64,000 bases of DNA, from contig NC_079373.1 of assembly GCF_021018895.1 (NCBI RefSeq), forward strand, positions 25,371,376 through 25,435,375, in the 5' to 3' direction. Under the pieces are notes generated by a model. It saw only the letters and a program-made list of their open reading frames with translations. It was not told the origin of the DNA and did not search any database. Position 1 is the first letter of the stretch. Each line of letters opens with the position of its first letter. Both the position numbers and the translations under genes were made by a program. This DNA comes from Seriola aureovittata (Eukaryota; Chordata; Actinopteri; Carangiformes; Carangidae). Below are positions 12,268-22,100 of the stretch, piece by piece.

Positions 12268-12885
12268 AGCACTTAAAACGCAAATGTCGCTGACTAACTG
12301 AGTGATAAAGTTACACCATCGGTCGTTGCCCTTTCAAATGATTTATTGCAAACAAGCAGTGTTCCCAACTTAGCGCCTTTTACTGATTTTTTAGACCACT
12401 TCAGTGACTATTTCAAAAAAGCACCTAATGACAAATCTAGCAGCTTTTTGGGACAAACCTCAGCTACCTTTCATAAAAGACGGTCGTCAGTGTTGCCCAG
12501 AGAGCGCGAGGTCGGGCTTCCCCTCCGCAGACACACCTCTCTATGCTGACACTACGGCAGCTGACATGAAGGAACTTCTTACTCTCACTGAGCGATCATT
12601 TTATATGTAAACAGAGCTGAAACCACAGCACAGTTTTTGTCTTTAACTTATGTGTTTGGTGATTTTGTCAGATGCCGCTGTCGTTATAAAATCTGGATTT
12701 TAGCAGCAGCTTGGAAGTGACTGTTTATGTGTAGACTTCATTATCAGTTACTATTTCATCCTTGTTCTGTTGTGTGATAACAGAAACATAAAAACATGTA
12801 AATGAGAACAGCTTTACTGTGAATTCGGCTGCATTAAAATACTGTATATATGAGCACAGAGAGTAGCAATATGTAATGAAGGTAA
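12268..12885 (+). repeat. Long dispersed repeat, copy A (pairs with 28156-28690)
   Basis: This segment aligns by eye with 28156-28690 through the words GACTAACTGAGTGATAAAGT, TTACACCAT, GAAACCACAGCA, TATGTGTTTGGTGA, GTTATAAAATC, GGATTTTAGCAGCAGC, ACATGTAAATGAGAACAGC and TTTACTGTGAATTCG. Both are in + orientation. The family has no recognisable protein. The TTCCCAACTTAGCG start of the middle part is an insertion or a more complete section relative to copy B. The open frames at 12346-12610 lie in it and are not genes. Confidence 0.75.
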
Positions 12886-13450
12886 AGGAGCTTTGGCTGT
12901 CGAGTAATTACTAAAGTGATGTACTTACTTTTTCAAAGAATTGTCCGCACTGAGTTACTGATGACAGTTTTCAGGTATGTGTCCATCACTGGTGATGAAA
13001 GACAGTAACTGAACCAGAATAAAAAGTGCAAAACAAAATCCACTGGTATGCAGGACGGTGTCACAAACACCTGTTAGAGCACCTCTGTCAGCCCAGAGAC
13101 CCAGAGGTGTCTGTACCCGGTACCTGGTTCTGAAGACAGATGGCTCAGAGCAGCCGAAGTCGCTGCTGAGGTGGACTGTAATTTCTCGTGAGGATGTTAA
13201 ACATCTACAGGGATGAGAATATATCAAAAAATGGGTTTTTTACAGCTCTCTTTAATATTTTAAGAAGCTGCAGCTTTGCAATATTAATGAGACAATTTCT
13301 GGCTTGTTTTTGCTTCGGAAGTGAAATAAATAGAAACAGAGCTCATTGTTTCTCATCACCAGCCACAATTCATCATAAAGCAATTATGTCGAAAACAAGG
13401 ACGCCTGCTTCACTGCCAGCTGCAGTGTTTATCATAGAAACAGCAGATAA

Positions 13451-13473
13451 CACACACACACACACACACACAC
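13451..13473. repeat. (CA)n microsatellite
   Basis: Short CA dinucleotide run of about 11 units. Confidence 0.95.
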
Positions 13474-13825
13474 TGATAACGGAGGCTGTATTTGCTGTTG
13501 TAGAGCAGTAATGTGATTTAAACTAATGTGTAACTAACAACGCGCTGAAGCTCATTTCTGCCATCTGATTGTTTCTGCCACAGATTTAATTTCTTTTTTA
13601 TTATTTCTTCTCCTTTAAGGGATTCTGACTCTTCCTCTCCTCAGAGTCTCTGATGAGATCTGGTTCTTGGGTCACTCAACTGCTGTTGTTCATTTGTTTA
13701 CAGTTTTGAACATTTAAAAGTTTGGAAATTGGCTGAGTTTGTTTTAATGAGCTGCAGACGATGATGTTTTTTTTTTTAAATTAAAGCCCCAATGTTTTAC
13801 CCTCTTCCAGTGTTTGATCCATAAG

Positions 13826-13975
13826 AAGATATATTTGTGGTTTTAAGAACCAAAAACCATCACAATGTAGGAAGCCAAATCCTGCAAGATTGGACGGTGG
13901 ACTTGGGGCATTGCTGAGGGGCGGCGACTGTTTTTTTTTTTTTTTTTTTTTGTGACAAAGCCAAATGTTTAAGGT
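13826..13975 (+). repeat. CCAAT-hairpin repeat family, copy 1 (deleted)
   Basis: AAGATATATTTGTGGTTTTA then AGAACCAAAAACCATC matches copy 2 at 25083. The sequence then jumps to AAGCCAAATCCTGCAAG, TTGG and a GGCGACTG word, which match copy 2 from about 25290. About 180 bases present in copy 2 are therefore missing here. A 21-base poly(T) run (13931-13951) sits where copy 2 has GCTTTGTTGTGACATC. Confidence 0.75.
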
Positions 13976-14769
13976 CTCAAATGGTTTTTATTTCATATTT
14001 CTATCTGCTTCAGAGGTTGAGAAATAAAGGTTTTAATGACCACTTTGCATCAGGTGAATCTTTACCTCTAGCTATTGGTGATACCGGCTTGCCCTGAGCC
14101 TTGACTAGCTGGTTAGCAGCGTAGCAGGTTAAAATCAGAGTCTGAATCTTCCAAGTTGTTGTCTTTGTTGTTTTCATCCAGGTAATTGCTGTAATCTGCT
14201 TCAACATCGCTCCCCTCGCTCGGGCCGTCAGACTTTAAAAACCAAATGAAATAACATTTCCTATAATGGAATTTTCCTTCTTGAGTAAATCACGATGCAT
14301 TTCATCAGTCACGTCTGAAAAACCACAAAATCAAATACTCGTGTACATCTCATCCAGTCTTTAAGGGTTGATATAGAACCTAATCCTGCTTTATAATCAA
14401 AAAAAGATTTATAACTTTAACCCTGGCTGCTGTTGATGTGTTTTGATTTATTTTAAGACAACTAATAACTTTGATAAAAAACTGAATTATCGCTTGGCTA
14501 CCAAATGCTTCTTGGGTAGTTGTGTTGCTTGAGTGCAAGCGCTCACCCATGGTTTGACTGAGAGCTGGGAGTTCCCATTCATCTTGAGGTGGAGTTGTGT
14601 GTTAGAGTAAAGAGGTGACCAGACAAGTGAAGAAGATAAACAAGTAAAACTCTCTCAGTCAAACGAGCTGGTGGACGGAGAGGCACAAAGTCTGTGGATG
14701 AACAGAAACTCATTTTCCCGTAGAAGGAAGTGAAGAATGCTCTCCGAGATGTCGGAGACAACATGTTTC

Positions 14770-15330
14770 CTCGTCAACGATCGAGAGAATACGTCACGAG
14801 CCGAACCTCAGAAGGATTCAGCACATGATGCGCACACCTGTTAAAACTCAGATATAGAAAAGCCAGACTGCAGTTCATGAACACATACAAAAAGAAACGG
14901 GTCGAGTTCTGGGACAAGGTTTGATGGACTGAAGAAACGAAAATCAGCCTCTGTCAAAATGATGGAAAGCGAGAAAAAGTTTGAAGAAAATCATCCGTCA
15001 GACATGTTCTGTTATGGCTGACAGCTGAACTGGCACACTGGCCTTTATTGATGATTTCACTGCTGATGGAAGTATGAATGCCGAAGGTCTGCAGGAGCAT
15101 TCAGTTCAGATTCAGCCAAATGCATCACTGGATGACATTTCATCATTCATCAAGATACTAAACAAACAACCGAAGAGCTTTTCAGGATGAGGAGGTGGAA
15201 GAGTCAGTCACATGATCTCAGTCCTACTGAGCTGCAATCCACTTCCTGAAGACGAGAGTAAAGGGAGAGAGAACGCACGACAAGCAAGAGCTGAAGGAAG
15301 CTGCAGTGAAGATACAAGGTGTCAGCTGAT
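14770..15330 (+). pseudogene. Tc1-like transposase relic
   Basis: Conceptual translation in shifting frames gives words of a Tc1-family transposase in the right order: an ARLQFMNTYKKKRVEFWDKV-like block, then WTEETK (the region of the first catalytic Asp), QNDG, then WKSQSHDLSPTELQ, which corresponds to the usual SQSPDLNPIE block holding the last catalytic residue, then a QARAEG/ELKEAA-like C-terminal block. Stops and frameshifts interrupt it, so it is dead. The inverted terminal repeats are not visible. It ends about 90 bases before the TTAA element at 15417. Confidence 0.7.
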
Positions 15331-15416
15331 GTCTGTTAATGTAATATCTTATTTAATTACTTTGCTTATTTTATTAGCTTATTTCAAACTGAATGAGCTG
15401 AAGGTCTGGGGCCGCC

Positions 15417-15436
15417 TTAAAGGGGACCTATTATGC
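15417..15436 (+). repeat. Left TTAA and terminal inverted repeat
   Basis: TTAA at 15417-15420 is followed by AGGGGACCTATTATGC. Its mate is at 19164-19183. Confidence 0.9.
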
Positions 15437-15727
15437 AAAATGCACTTTTCCATGGTTTTCTATCGGTAGTATGTGTCCCTGGCGTGTCTACGGACCCCCC
15501 AAACATGAGAAAAGTCCATCCTCTCGTTCTTTTGCTTTCTCCACCTTTCAAGAAATGTGTGCTCAAATGAGCGAAATGGAGATTCGCCCCTGGTGACGTC
15601 AAGAAGGGCGATGCCCCTCCCCCCGGATGGGTGACGCTCCCCGAGCTAGGTGTATGTTCCGCCCTCTGAGTCCGTGTTACAGACGGTATCGTTACTTCCC
15701 TCGCGAACACTGGCTTTCGGTAGAACA

Positions 15728-16019
15728 ATGTCGAAGGTACGAGGGAAACTCAGTAGTTGCTTTGTTGTTGGCTGCACAAACCAACACAGAAGTCTTTTTT
15801 TAATCCCTACGCCCGAGGATCTGAAGACCCAGTGGATTAATTTTATTTTTGATGGAAATGTTCCCGCTCCAACTCCGAAAGTGTTGTACGTGTGCTAACC
15901 ATTTCACCTCGGACTGCTTTCTCAACGAGGGCCAGGACAATGCAGGATTTGCTACAAGTCTCAAGATAAAGCTTGGATCAGTACTGACTGTCCGTGACCC
16001 AACTTTGAACTTCGGAGCT
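15728..16019 (+). pseudogene. THAP zinc-finger exon of transposon gene (frameshifted)
   Basis: From ATG 15728 the frame reads [16 protein letters not shown] and on to KVLYVC, where it meets a stop. In the next frame it continues [14 protein letters not shown] from 15894. Together these show the C2CH signature of a THAP DNA-binding domain: Cys11, Cys16, Trp36, Cys56, then Cys-Ala-Asn-His and Phe. The break is consistent with a 2-bp loss in the GTGTGT-like codon context at 15890-15895. The exon ends at GGAGCT with a GTAAGT donor (GT 16020-16021). In THAP transposases this domain binds the element's ends. The rest of the transposase expected next is missing. Confidence 0.85.
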
Positions 16020-16636
16020 GTAAGTTTTACCATTTTATGTTGCTTTACTGTTTGTTCACGAGAGCCTGTTGCGTGTGTTGTTAGCATGGCAGCTAACGTG
16101 GCTAACGTTTAGCGTCGTCGACACGCAGCCGGGTATAGCCGGGTACAGATTGTATGCAATTCTTCTGCTTGGTATCGCCGTGTGACATTGATTAGAGCCA
16201 CCCTGTTAAATGTATTATACTTTAAAGGCGTTTTAGCTGTCTGTAAAGTCAAGCAGGTAAAATTCGGACTAAAAATAGGCTCTGTATTGATTAGCATAGG
16301 TGTCCGGGCTTGTTTATTAGTGCTGTGAAAGTTATTATTGAGAGTCATGCCTTATGATGGCCGTTTGAACGTTTATATCATGTTTACAGATACAGTGCCT
16401 GTAGGGAATATCTAGATAAGCGCAGAGTTAAGGGGATATGTCCAAGGGGATAGTCTATAATACACATTTTTTGCATCTTGCACATATAGTGAGCTATTTG
16501 CAGCATTTACAAGCTATTGACAACCCAGTTTACACATAATTGAGAGCATCTGTTATCATTCTTGCACTGTTTGCAGCTGTTGCCATAACTACACATTTGA
16601 GGAGATGTTGGTGTAACCTCTGTTTCCTCTGTTCAG

Positions 16637-16742
16637 GCCATCTATACAGCTTCCTGCAACAGGGGATGTTGCATGCCAGACTGACCCACTGCAGGCACAC
16701 AGTTATCCTTGAAGAGTCTTCAGCCTCACATCAGAATTACAG
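16637..16742 (+). pseudogene. Candidate internal exon of the transposon + strand gene
   Basis: A stretch open in one frame (HLYSFLQQGMLHARLTHC and onward) lies between a pyrimidine-rich CTGTTCAG acceptor and an AG/GTCTGT donor. It sits in the right order between the THAP exon and the C-terminal fragments. I do not recognise the domain, so this is a position-based guess. Confidence 0.35.
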
Positions 16743-16865
16743 GTCTGTAGCCATCTGAAGTGCATCTACTTTTGATAAACCTAACAGTCATTTATCAGTC
16801 TTGGAATAATGTGCAGGTAAATGAAGCTGTGGTTACTTACAACTTGTGAGAGTGTGTAGGCTAAG

Positions 16866-17031
16866 GTTTCTGTCATCATCTGTCACCTCGCTGCCATGTA
16901 CTACAATGAAAATGCTGACCGACCACAAGCCCAAACAAAAGAAGGTGAACCACTGTTCAAGGTCCAATTTCCAAAAGCCATGAAGGGAGAATGCAGAGCT
17001 AAACCAATTAAGACTGGGCTGACATTCTATA
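16866..17031 (+). pseudogene. Transposon protein fragment (AAMYYNENADRPQA block)
   Basis: The frame gives ICHLAAMYYNENADRPQAQT, then EGEPLFKVQFPKAMKGE and a KPIKTG word. This is a block I know from repeated fish proteins with N-x-N-A-x-R-x-Q-A and FPKAxKGE motifs that accompany THAP- or YqaJ-type mobile-element proteins. Poly(A) expansions follow at 17189-17225. Which enzyme domain this block belongs to should be settled by a profile search. Confidence 0.6.
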
Positions 17032-17248
17032 AGTGTTATATTATTTTATTCTTCAACCAAAAAATGTTTTGTACACATTGTATTAAATATTGCACATATA
17101 ATGTTATGACAGTTCCATCAATAACAAAATACAGTAAAGAAAATATCAGGAGGTATTTAGAAACAGACTTTCAATCATTGTTTTGTAAAAAAAAAAAAAA
17201 AGTGAAAAATGTAAAAAAAAAAAAATCTTTTGTGTTTTATCAAACAGG

Positions 17249-17416
17249 GAATGTGGTGGACCTCATATTTGAAAAAGTCTTTGTGACCTGGGACCATACA
17301 CAGAAGCTGCTTTGGCCATCCCCATCCCAGAGGACCTCACTGCACAGTTCGAGCGGCCTGAGAAGGAGGAGGTCATATCCAGCTATGTGTCCCGGTTCTA
17401 TCATGGGCCAGTCTAA
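17249..17416 (+). pseudogene. C-terminal fragment of the transposon + strand protein
   Basis: The frame after an AAACAG acceptor reads NVVDLIFEKVF. A 1-bp shift then leads to GPYTEAALAIPIPEDL, ERPEKEEVISSYVSRF and YHGPV, with stop TAA at 17414-17416. The IPIPEDL and RPEKEEVISSYVSRF words are typical of the C-terminus of the same repeated fish protein family. The frameshift lies at about 17283. The end overlaps the last exon of the opposite-strand gene. Confidence 0.65.
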
Positions 17417-18992
17417 AGCCCACGTACCGGCCTGTGGCGTCAGGAAACACGGCATGGATGCGTAGGACCAGGCAGGCTGGAATGACGACCCAGATTCTGC
17501 AACCAAGGAAGCCCCAGCACCAGCTCACAAAGCTCCTATAGGCTAGATACCTGTACTGACTAAAACAACTGGACAGGGCATTTAGTCTTGCAAACATATA
17601 TCTATGTTGTGTCTCACAATTTTTTATATGGATCCAGTGAATCCTACAGTTTTTTTTTTATTATCACTGATTATACCTGCCTCATTTGATGTAAATAAAT
17701 GCTTGATTGTTACTAAAGAAATGACTCCTCTGAATTCATATATTATATGCACACTATCTGCTGATAGAAGAACTTTACAAATCAAAGAGCAGCTAAACTA
17801 ATTTATTTGAGTGTGTGTTACTCTATTTGTGGTGTGTTATTACCATTGTAAAATTATGTGCACTGAAGTAAAACAAGACTGCCTAACATCTTTTATTTAG
17901 ATTGAAACTATGTTTTTACAAAGAAGCAAAACATACTGGTGTATTCCTCTCAACTGTAAAGGACCGTAGTCAGTGCGGTACATGTTGCAGGCATTCTGGA
18001 GGGAGTACACAGTGAGGCAGAGCGGCTCCAACCCAGGACGGCCGACCGTACATGGTAAATCTTCCTCGATCTCCCATAGCTGTCTGGTAACCTACAGTGA
18101 ATTGCAAATGGGACATTCTATGGTTTATTATAAATGTAATGTAATCAAAACAAATTACTGATTAGTTTGTCTAGTGAGAATGCTACCTGTGGTATCTCCT
18201 AGCAGCAGATATTCTCAGCTTCTGTGGGCATGGTTGCACAGTTTCCACAGGAGCACCTGTCCAAAATATATAACAGATATAACCGAGGTAATTTATAACA
18301 TGTCACTTATTGCATATAATGTGGAGCTTGACAACAGTGTAGTGTAGAAAACTGCCCAGTTTAGTCTTTGACTAAAGATTACTGTTGCTGTCAGACATGT
18401 TTATGCTGATTTACAGCTTTTACTGTAAAACACAAAATAAATTTACTACATAAAGGAAGATGTCATGATGAGCATCTCTGCTCAAAACATGGAGAAAAAT
18501 GATTTACTTTGTCAGCACCTATTAATATATCTGACTAGTACTGACATTGAACACCTGTAGCAGTCCACATACAACAAACATTTTCAGACTGTAAAAGTAT
18601 ATCTAAGGAGGCATGACAGATAACTACATTACACTATTCACAATAGTGCTTATTTACCAAAAGAGCTCCAGTAATGACGAGACAGTAACAGTTAGCATTA
18701 GCTACCTAGCTACATGTTAGTAACTGTGTGCCAGCTCTCATCAACAAACTGAAAATGTAATGTCAAAATACACAAAATTGGTTACCAACCATTCAGAAAC
18801 GTCCTGCTGCAGTTGTAGAGTTTGAACTTCTTCAGCAGCCTCTCCCTCTGGGTCAGATTCTGGATAAAAGTTGTGTGGTTGAACCAAATCGCTACCGACG
18901 CCAGGTTGCCGGTCACGGTCACCGTAAACATTAGAGCACGGTGCCACAAGCCCGAACGGCAGCCCCTTCCGGAGAGGGGCGTGGTCAGGCAC
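17373..18992 (-). pseudogene. P2X7-ballast-like domain gene in transposon, four exons, one nonsense codon
   Basis: Exon A (18992-18790, ATG at 18992) ends in EEVQTLQLQQDVSEW. Exon B (18256-18187) gives CSCGNCATMPTEAENICC, a TAG codon (18201-18199), then EIPQ. Exon C (18079-17937) holds EIEEDLPC, then LCLTVYSLQNACNMYRTDYG. Exon D (17559-17373) gives QYRYLAYRSFVSWCWGFLG, then VVIPACLVLRIHAVFPDA and GRYVGFR. All three introns are GT-AG and phase-consistent (203+70+143+187 = 603 nt, 200 residues plus stop). The order CxCGxC-MPTE-CCxEI, then PC, then AYRxFVSW, IPxCxxxxIRxxFP and GQY-GF is that of the cytoplasmic cysteine-rich zinc-binding ballast domain of the P2X7 receptor. No channel domain is present. 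Many fish gene models named P2X7-like are probably of this type. The true start could lie downstream of the chosen ATG. The TAG makes this copy a pseudogene. Confidence 0.85.
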
Positions 18993-19163
18993 AGCTCATT
19001 GCATTTAAAGCTACAGACACAGAAACAGCCTGTTCTGAACAGGGCTGAAAAAGAGGGGTTTACAGGCATGCTGAAATATAGGATCGGAGTGGATTTTTTA
19101 GCAAAAAGCTTCAAATACATGCTTTGGGGACCTCTGAGACTTATTCAAACTTGTTGAAAAGGA

Positions 19164-19183
19164 GCATAATATGTCCCCTTTAA
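19164..19183 (-). repeat. Right terminal inverted repeat and TTAA
   Basis: GCATAATATGTCCCCT is followed by TTAA at 19180-19183. Its reverse complement differs from the left end at one base. Confidence 0.9.
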
Positions 19184-22100
19184 GTTAATATTTTCAAATA
19201 AAAACAGTTTCACAATACACCCTTAAGTTTAAGCATTAAAAAGTTTTCTCCTTGTCTCAGTCTTATCCTTAAGGAATCACTTAAAGTCAGTTAAACCGCT
19301 GCACAAAAGGCCTTGGTGATTAAACAAAGTATGGAAAACACCTACAGGTACGTTGGACTCGATCTTAACTGCAACACGTCCGAGTTTATGGCAATAAATG
19401 AAGAAAATTAACCCGTCCTCATCCCATCGTGTTCCACGACCAGGAGACACCCTTAACGACACAGTAGAGTTTTACCGCTGTAAAATCTTTCACTGCTGCA
19501 AAAGCCTCAACCTTTTGTCCGAGATTCTGCGCAACACGTTAAGTAACTCCCTCAGCTAAGGAGAAAACGTTTTGTGCAACCGGCCCCAGACTTCCACAAC
19601 AGACAAGGAAAACCACAAAGTCGGAAGCTACTGTGTGAAGTAAAACTTTAAGGACACGATACGTACGGCGCCGTCCACTTCCTCCACTTGAACTGCTCCA
19701 CTGATTCTGATTCTGCGGTTTCACTGAGTCTCTCTGGTTGTTTCGTCTTCAGCTCTGTTATCTGTCTGTCTAAACACCTGGCTGTGAATTAAAAACTCTC
19801 TCATTTGGGGGGAGAGGAGAAAGCGATGCATGACAGGTGCTTCATTCTCATCCTCTTCCTGTAATTGATCCCATTGGGCCGCCAGTGCTTTAGCAAGAGC
19901 CAATCAGAGAGCAGGTACGAACTGCACGACCGCAGCAGTTTGTGTGAAGACGACAACAGGAGGAAGGAAGTGTTTGGAGATGACCGGACTCGCCGCAGCG
20001 GCACTGATTAAAGCTCAGTCCTGCTGAAGCTCAGATCACCTGATGACGTGCGGTCGATTCTGACATCTGATCTGTGAACTCATATTCAACACTGAGGTAA
20101 GGCAAAACTAAAATAAAAATGCAGGTGTGCAAAGCTTGTAGGGACTTACCAAGAAGACTGGAAGCTGTAATTGCTGCCAAAGGGACTTCAACAAAGTCCT
20201 GAATAAAGCGTCTGAAAACTTCTGTAAATGAGAGATTTAGTTCTTCATTTTCAATAAACTTCTGATTTCTAAAGACATGTTTTCACTTCGTCAGTATGGA
20301 TTATTTAGTGCAGAGTGACGGAACGAAAATCTACGACACAAGTGTGCAAAAAGTGAAGGCGTCTGAATACTGGTCTGAAGTAAATGCACATCTGTTTGAC
20401 ACTAATGAACATGAGCTTTGTTAACTCTCTTGAGGGCTAACGCCACCGCAGAAGGTGGAGCTATTGCGTCAAAAAAGCTGTTTGCCAACCGCCAGAAAAT
20501 ATCAGAAGAAGAACAATGAAGCCAGTATATGTTTTACCACTTAAATAATGTGTCATAAAATGTGGACAAGTTGGGGGCTTGTCTCGTCTTTGCTCCCGTT
20601 TGTGCTGGGACTTCTAGGTAGGGTTTGTGACTGTGGACTTTTGTACCGGTTTGTATTTGGTAGGCTGCCTGGCCGTGCAGTTTGGTGTTTTTTTGGATAT
20701 TGATTGTATATTGTGTTTGGATTGTCTGTTGGATTTGTTTTTGGTTGTATGTGCGAGATTGCGCTTCAGGCTTTAGGGTTTGGGGACCATGGGCGTAACG
20801 TTTGTTTTGGAGCGCACCCGGCCCACCCGGATCCTTTACCTGTGCCGGTTAACCTTTGGCTGCTACTACAAGCAAGTGTTTGAAATTTGAATGTGAAGTA
20901 GTTCATTTTAATCTGTGTGAGTTCAGCTCTTGTGAAGTGTGAAGTTACACAACACATTACAGCAGCATGAACAAACCAGAACGGTAAGTGCAGAGAGTCA
21001 TGCAACAGCTGTTTGAGTTGGTCACTGGTTGCACCATTTAAAATAAGGCCCTTAAAACCAAAGTTAGTCATCAACCCGTTAGATTAGCTTAGCATAAAGA
21101 CAGGAAACATTGTGAAACAGCTGCACTGATACCATCACACAAACCAAATAAAATATTGATCTTGTCATTAAATTACCAACCAGAGTGTGAAGGACTGTAA
21201 TAGCTAAAAACAAAATTAATTAAAAATAATTTTAAAAAACACCTTAATTTCCCCAATTCAGTATCTTTAAAGTCCAGATTCAGATTTAGTATCTTGAAGA
21301 TGAGTCTGAAATGAAGGAGGTGTTTTCAGGTGCAGCTGAAGAGGTTAAAACCACTGACAACTCTTCATCTCTTTAAAATCGGTTCAGAGCAGCTGAAAGT
21401 GTTCAGCATTTCATTTCCAACAATCGTACATGATCATTACAGTCTGCGGAGCCAGGGTGTTATTTGCCATCTCAAAGGTGTAATCAGGCGTCGCGAGCAG
21501 GAAGCAGAACTCATTTGTGGCTCGCTGCGTCGGCTCCACCTGGAGTTTTTTTTTGTTTTTTTTTTGGTTTTTTTTTTGGTTTTTGTTTTTTACAACATAA
21601 CTGTCCTTGGGAAAAAAAAAAGTATGACTTTACCTGTCTGTATATTGAAACCTGCAGAGGTACACTTATTACACAGAGGAGCAAATCGCTCAATCAAGCA
21701 GGAATCCAGCTCTCCTTGGAGAGAAGGACAACATTTTACTTTGAATGTGAAAACGACTCGATGCAAATTCCCCGACTGAATATCCCTTTGTTTTTTTGGG
21801 GTTTTTTTCAGTACAAGCAAGATTACAGCTGCTGCTTGTGTTCACCTTGTTTCCTGCTCAGGTAGAAACTCTCAGGAGTCAGTTTGATTGAAACCTGACC
21901 AGTAAACAGACAGAATTAGTTTGAAGGGACGAGGTGAAGGAGCGGTCACACTACGGTTTCTGTTTTCCACTTTAAGAGTCTGTCCTGGAAAAAAAACGAG
22001 TTATTATGACCCGTAGTTAGGTTTTGTTGCTAGGCGACATCTAGTGGTCGTAGTAATTATGACATTTAAAGAGAGAGTGAGTCCACGCCAGGAGGAGGTT

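Larger units (their letters stand above)
15421..19179. mobile_element. TTAA-flanked THAP DNA transposon (Kolobok-like), 3.76 kb, decayed
   Basis: The ends are AGGGGACCTATTATGC (15421-15436) and GCATAATATGTCCCCT (19164-19179), which are inverted repeats with 15 of 16 bases matching. Each is flanked outside by TTAA (15417-15420, 19180-19183), the expected target duplication. The combination of TTAA and a THAP domain fits the Kolobok superfamily; other THAP-bearing superfamilies such as ISL2EU are not excluded because no catalytic domain survives here. The sub-terminal sequences are ones I know from abundant teleost repeats. The interior holds a + strand THAP gene remnant and a - strand P2X7-ballast-like gene remnant, meeting tail to tail at about 17373-17416. 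The copy is inactive: it has frameshifts, an in-frame TAG and a missing transposase centre. It lies within the last intron of tafa5. Confidence 0.85.

Noticed and set aside
16896..17465. 189-codon frame as a host gene
   Set aside because: It runs through an intron-like poly(A)-rich stretch and lies within the TTAA element. The real coding blocks within it are transposon protein fragments in different frames.
18741..19157. A full P2X7 receptor gene inside the tafa5 intron
   Set aside because: Only the cytoplasmic cysteine-rich domain is encoded. There are no transmembrane or ATP-binding exons, and the gene lies between transposon ends.
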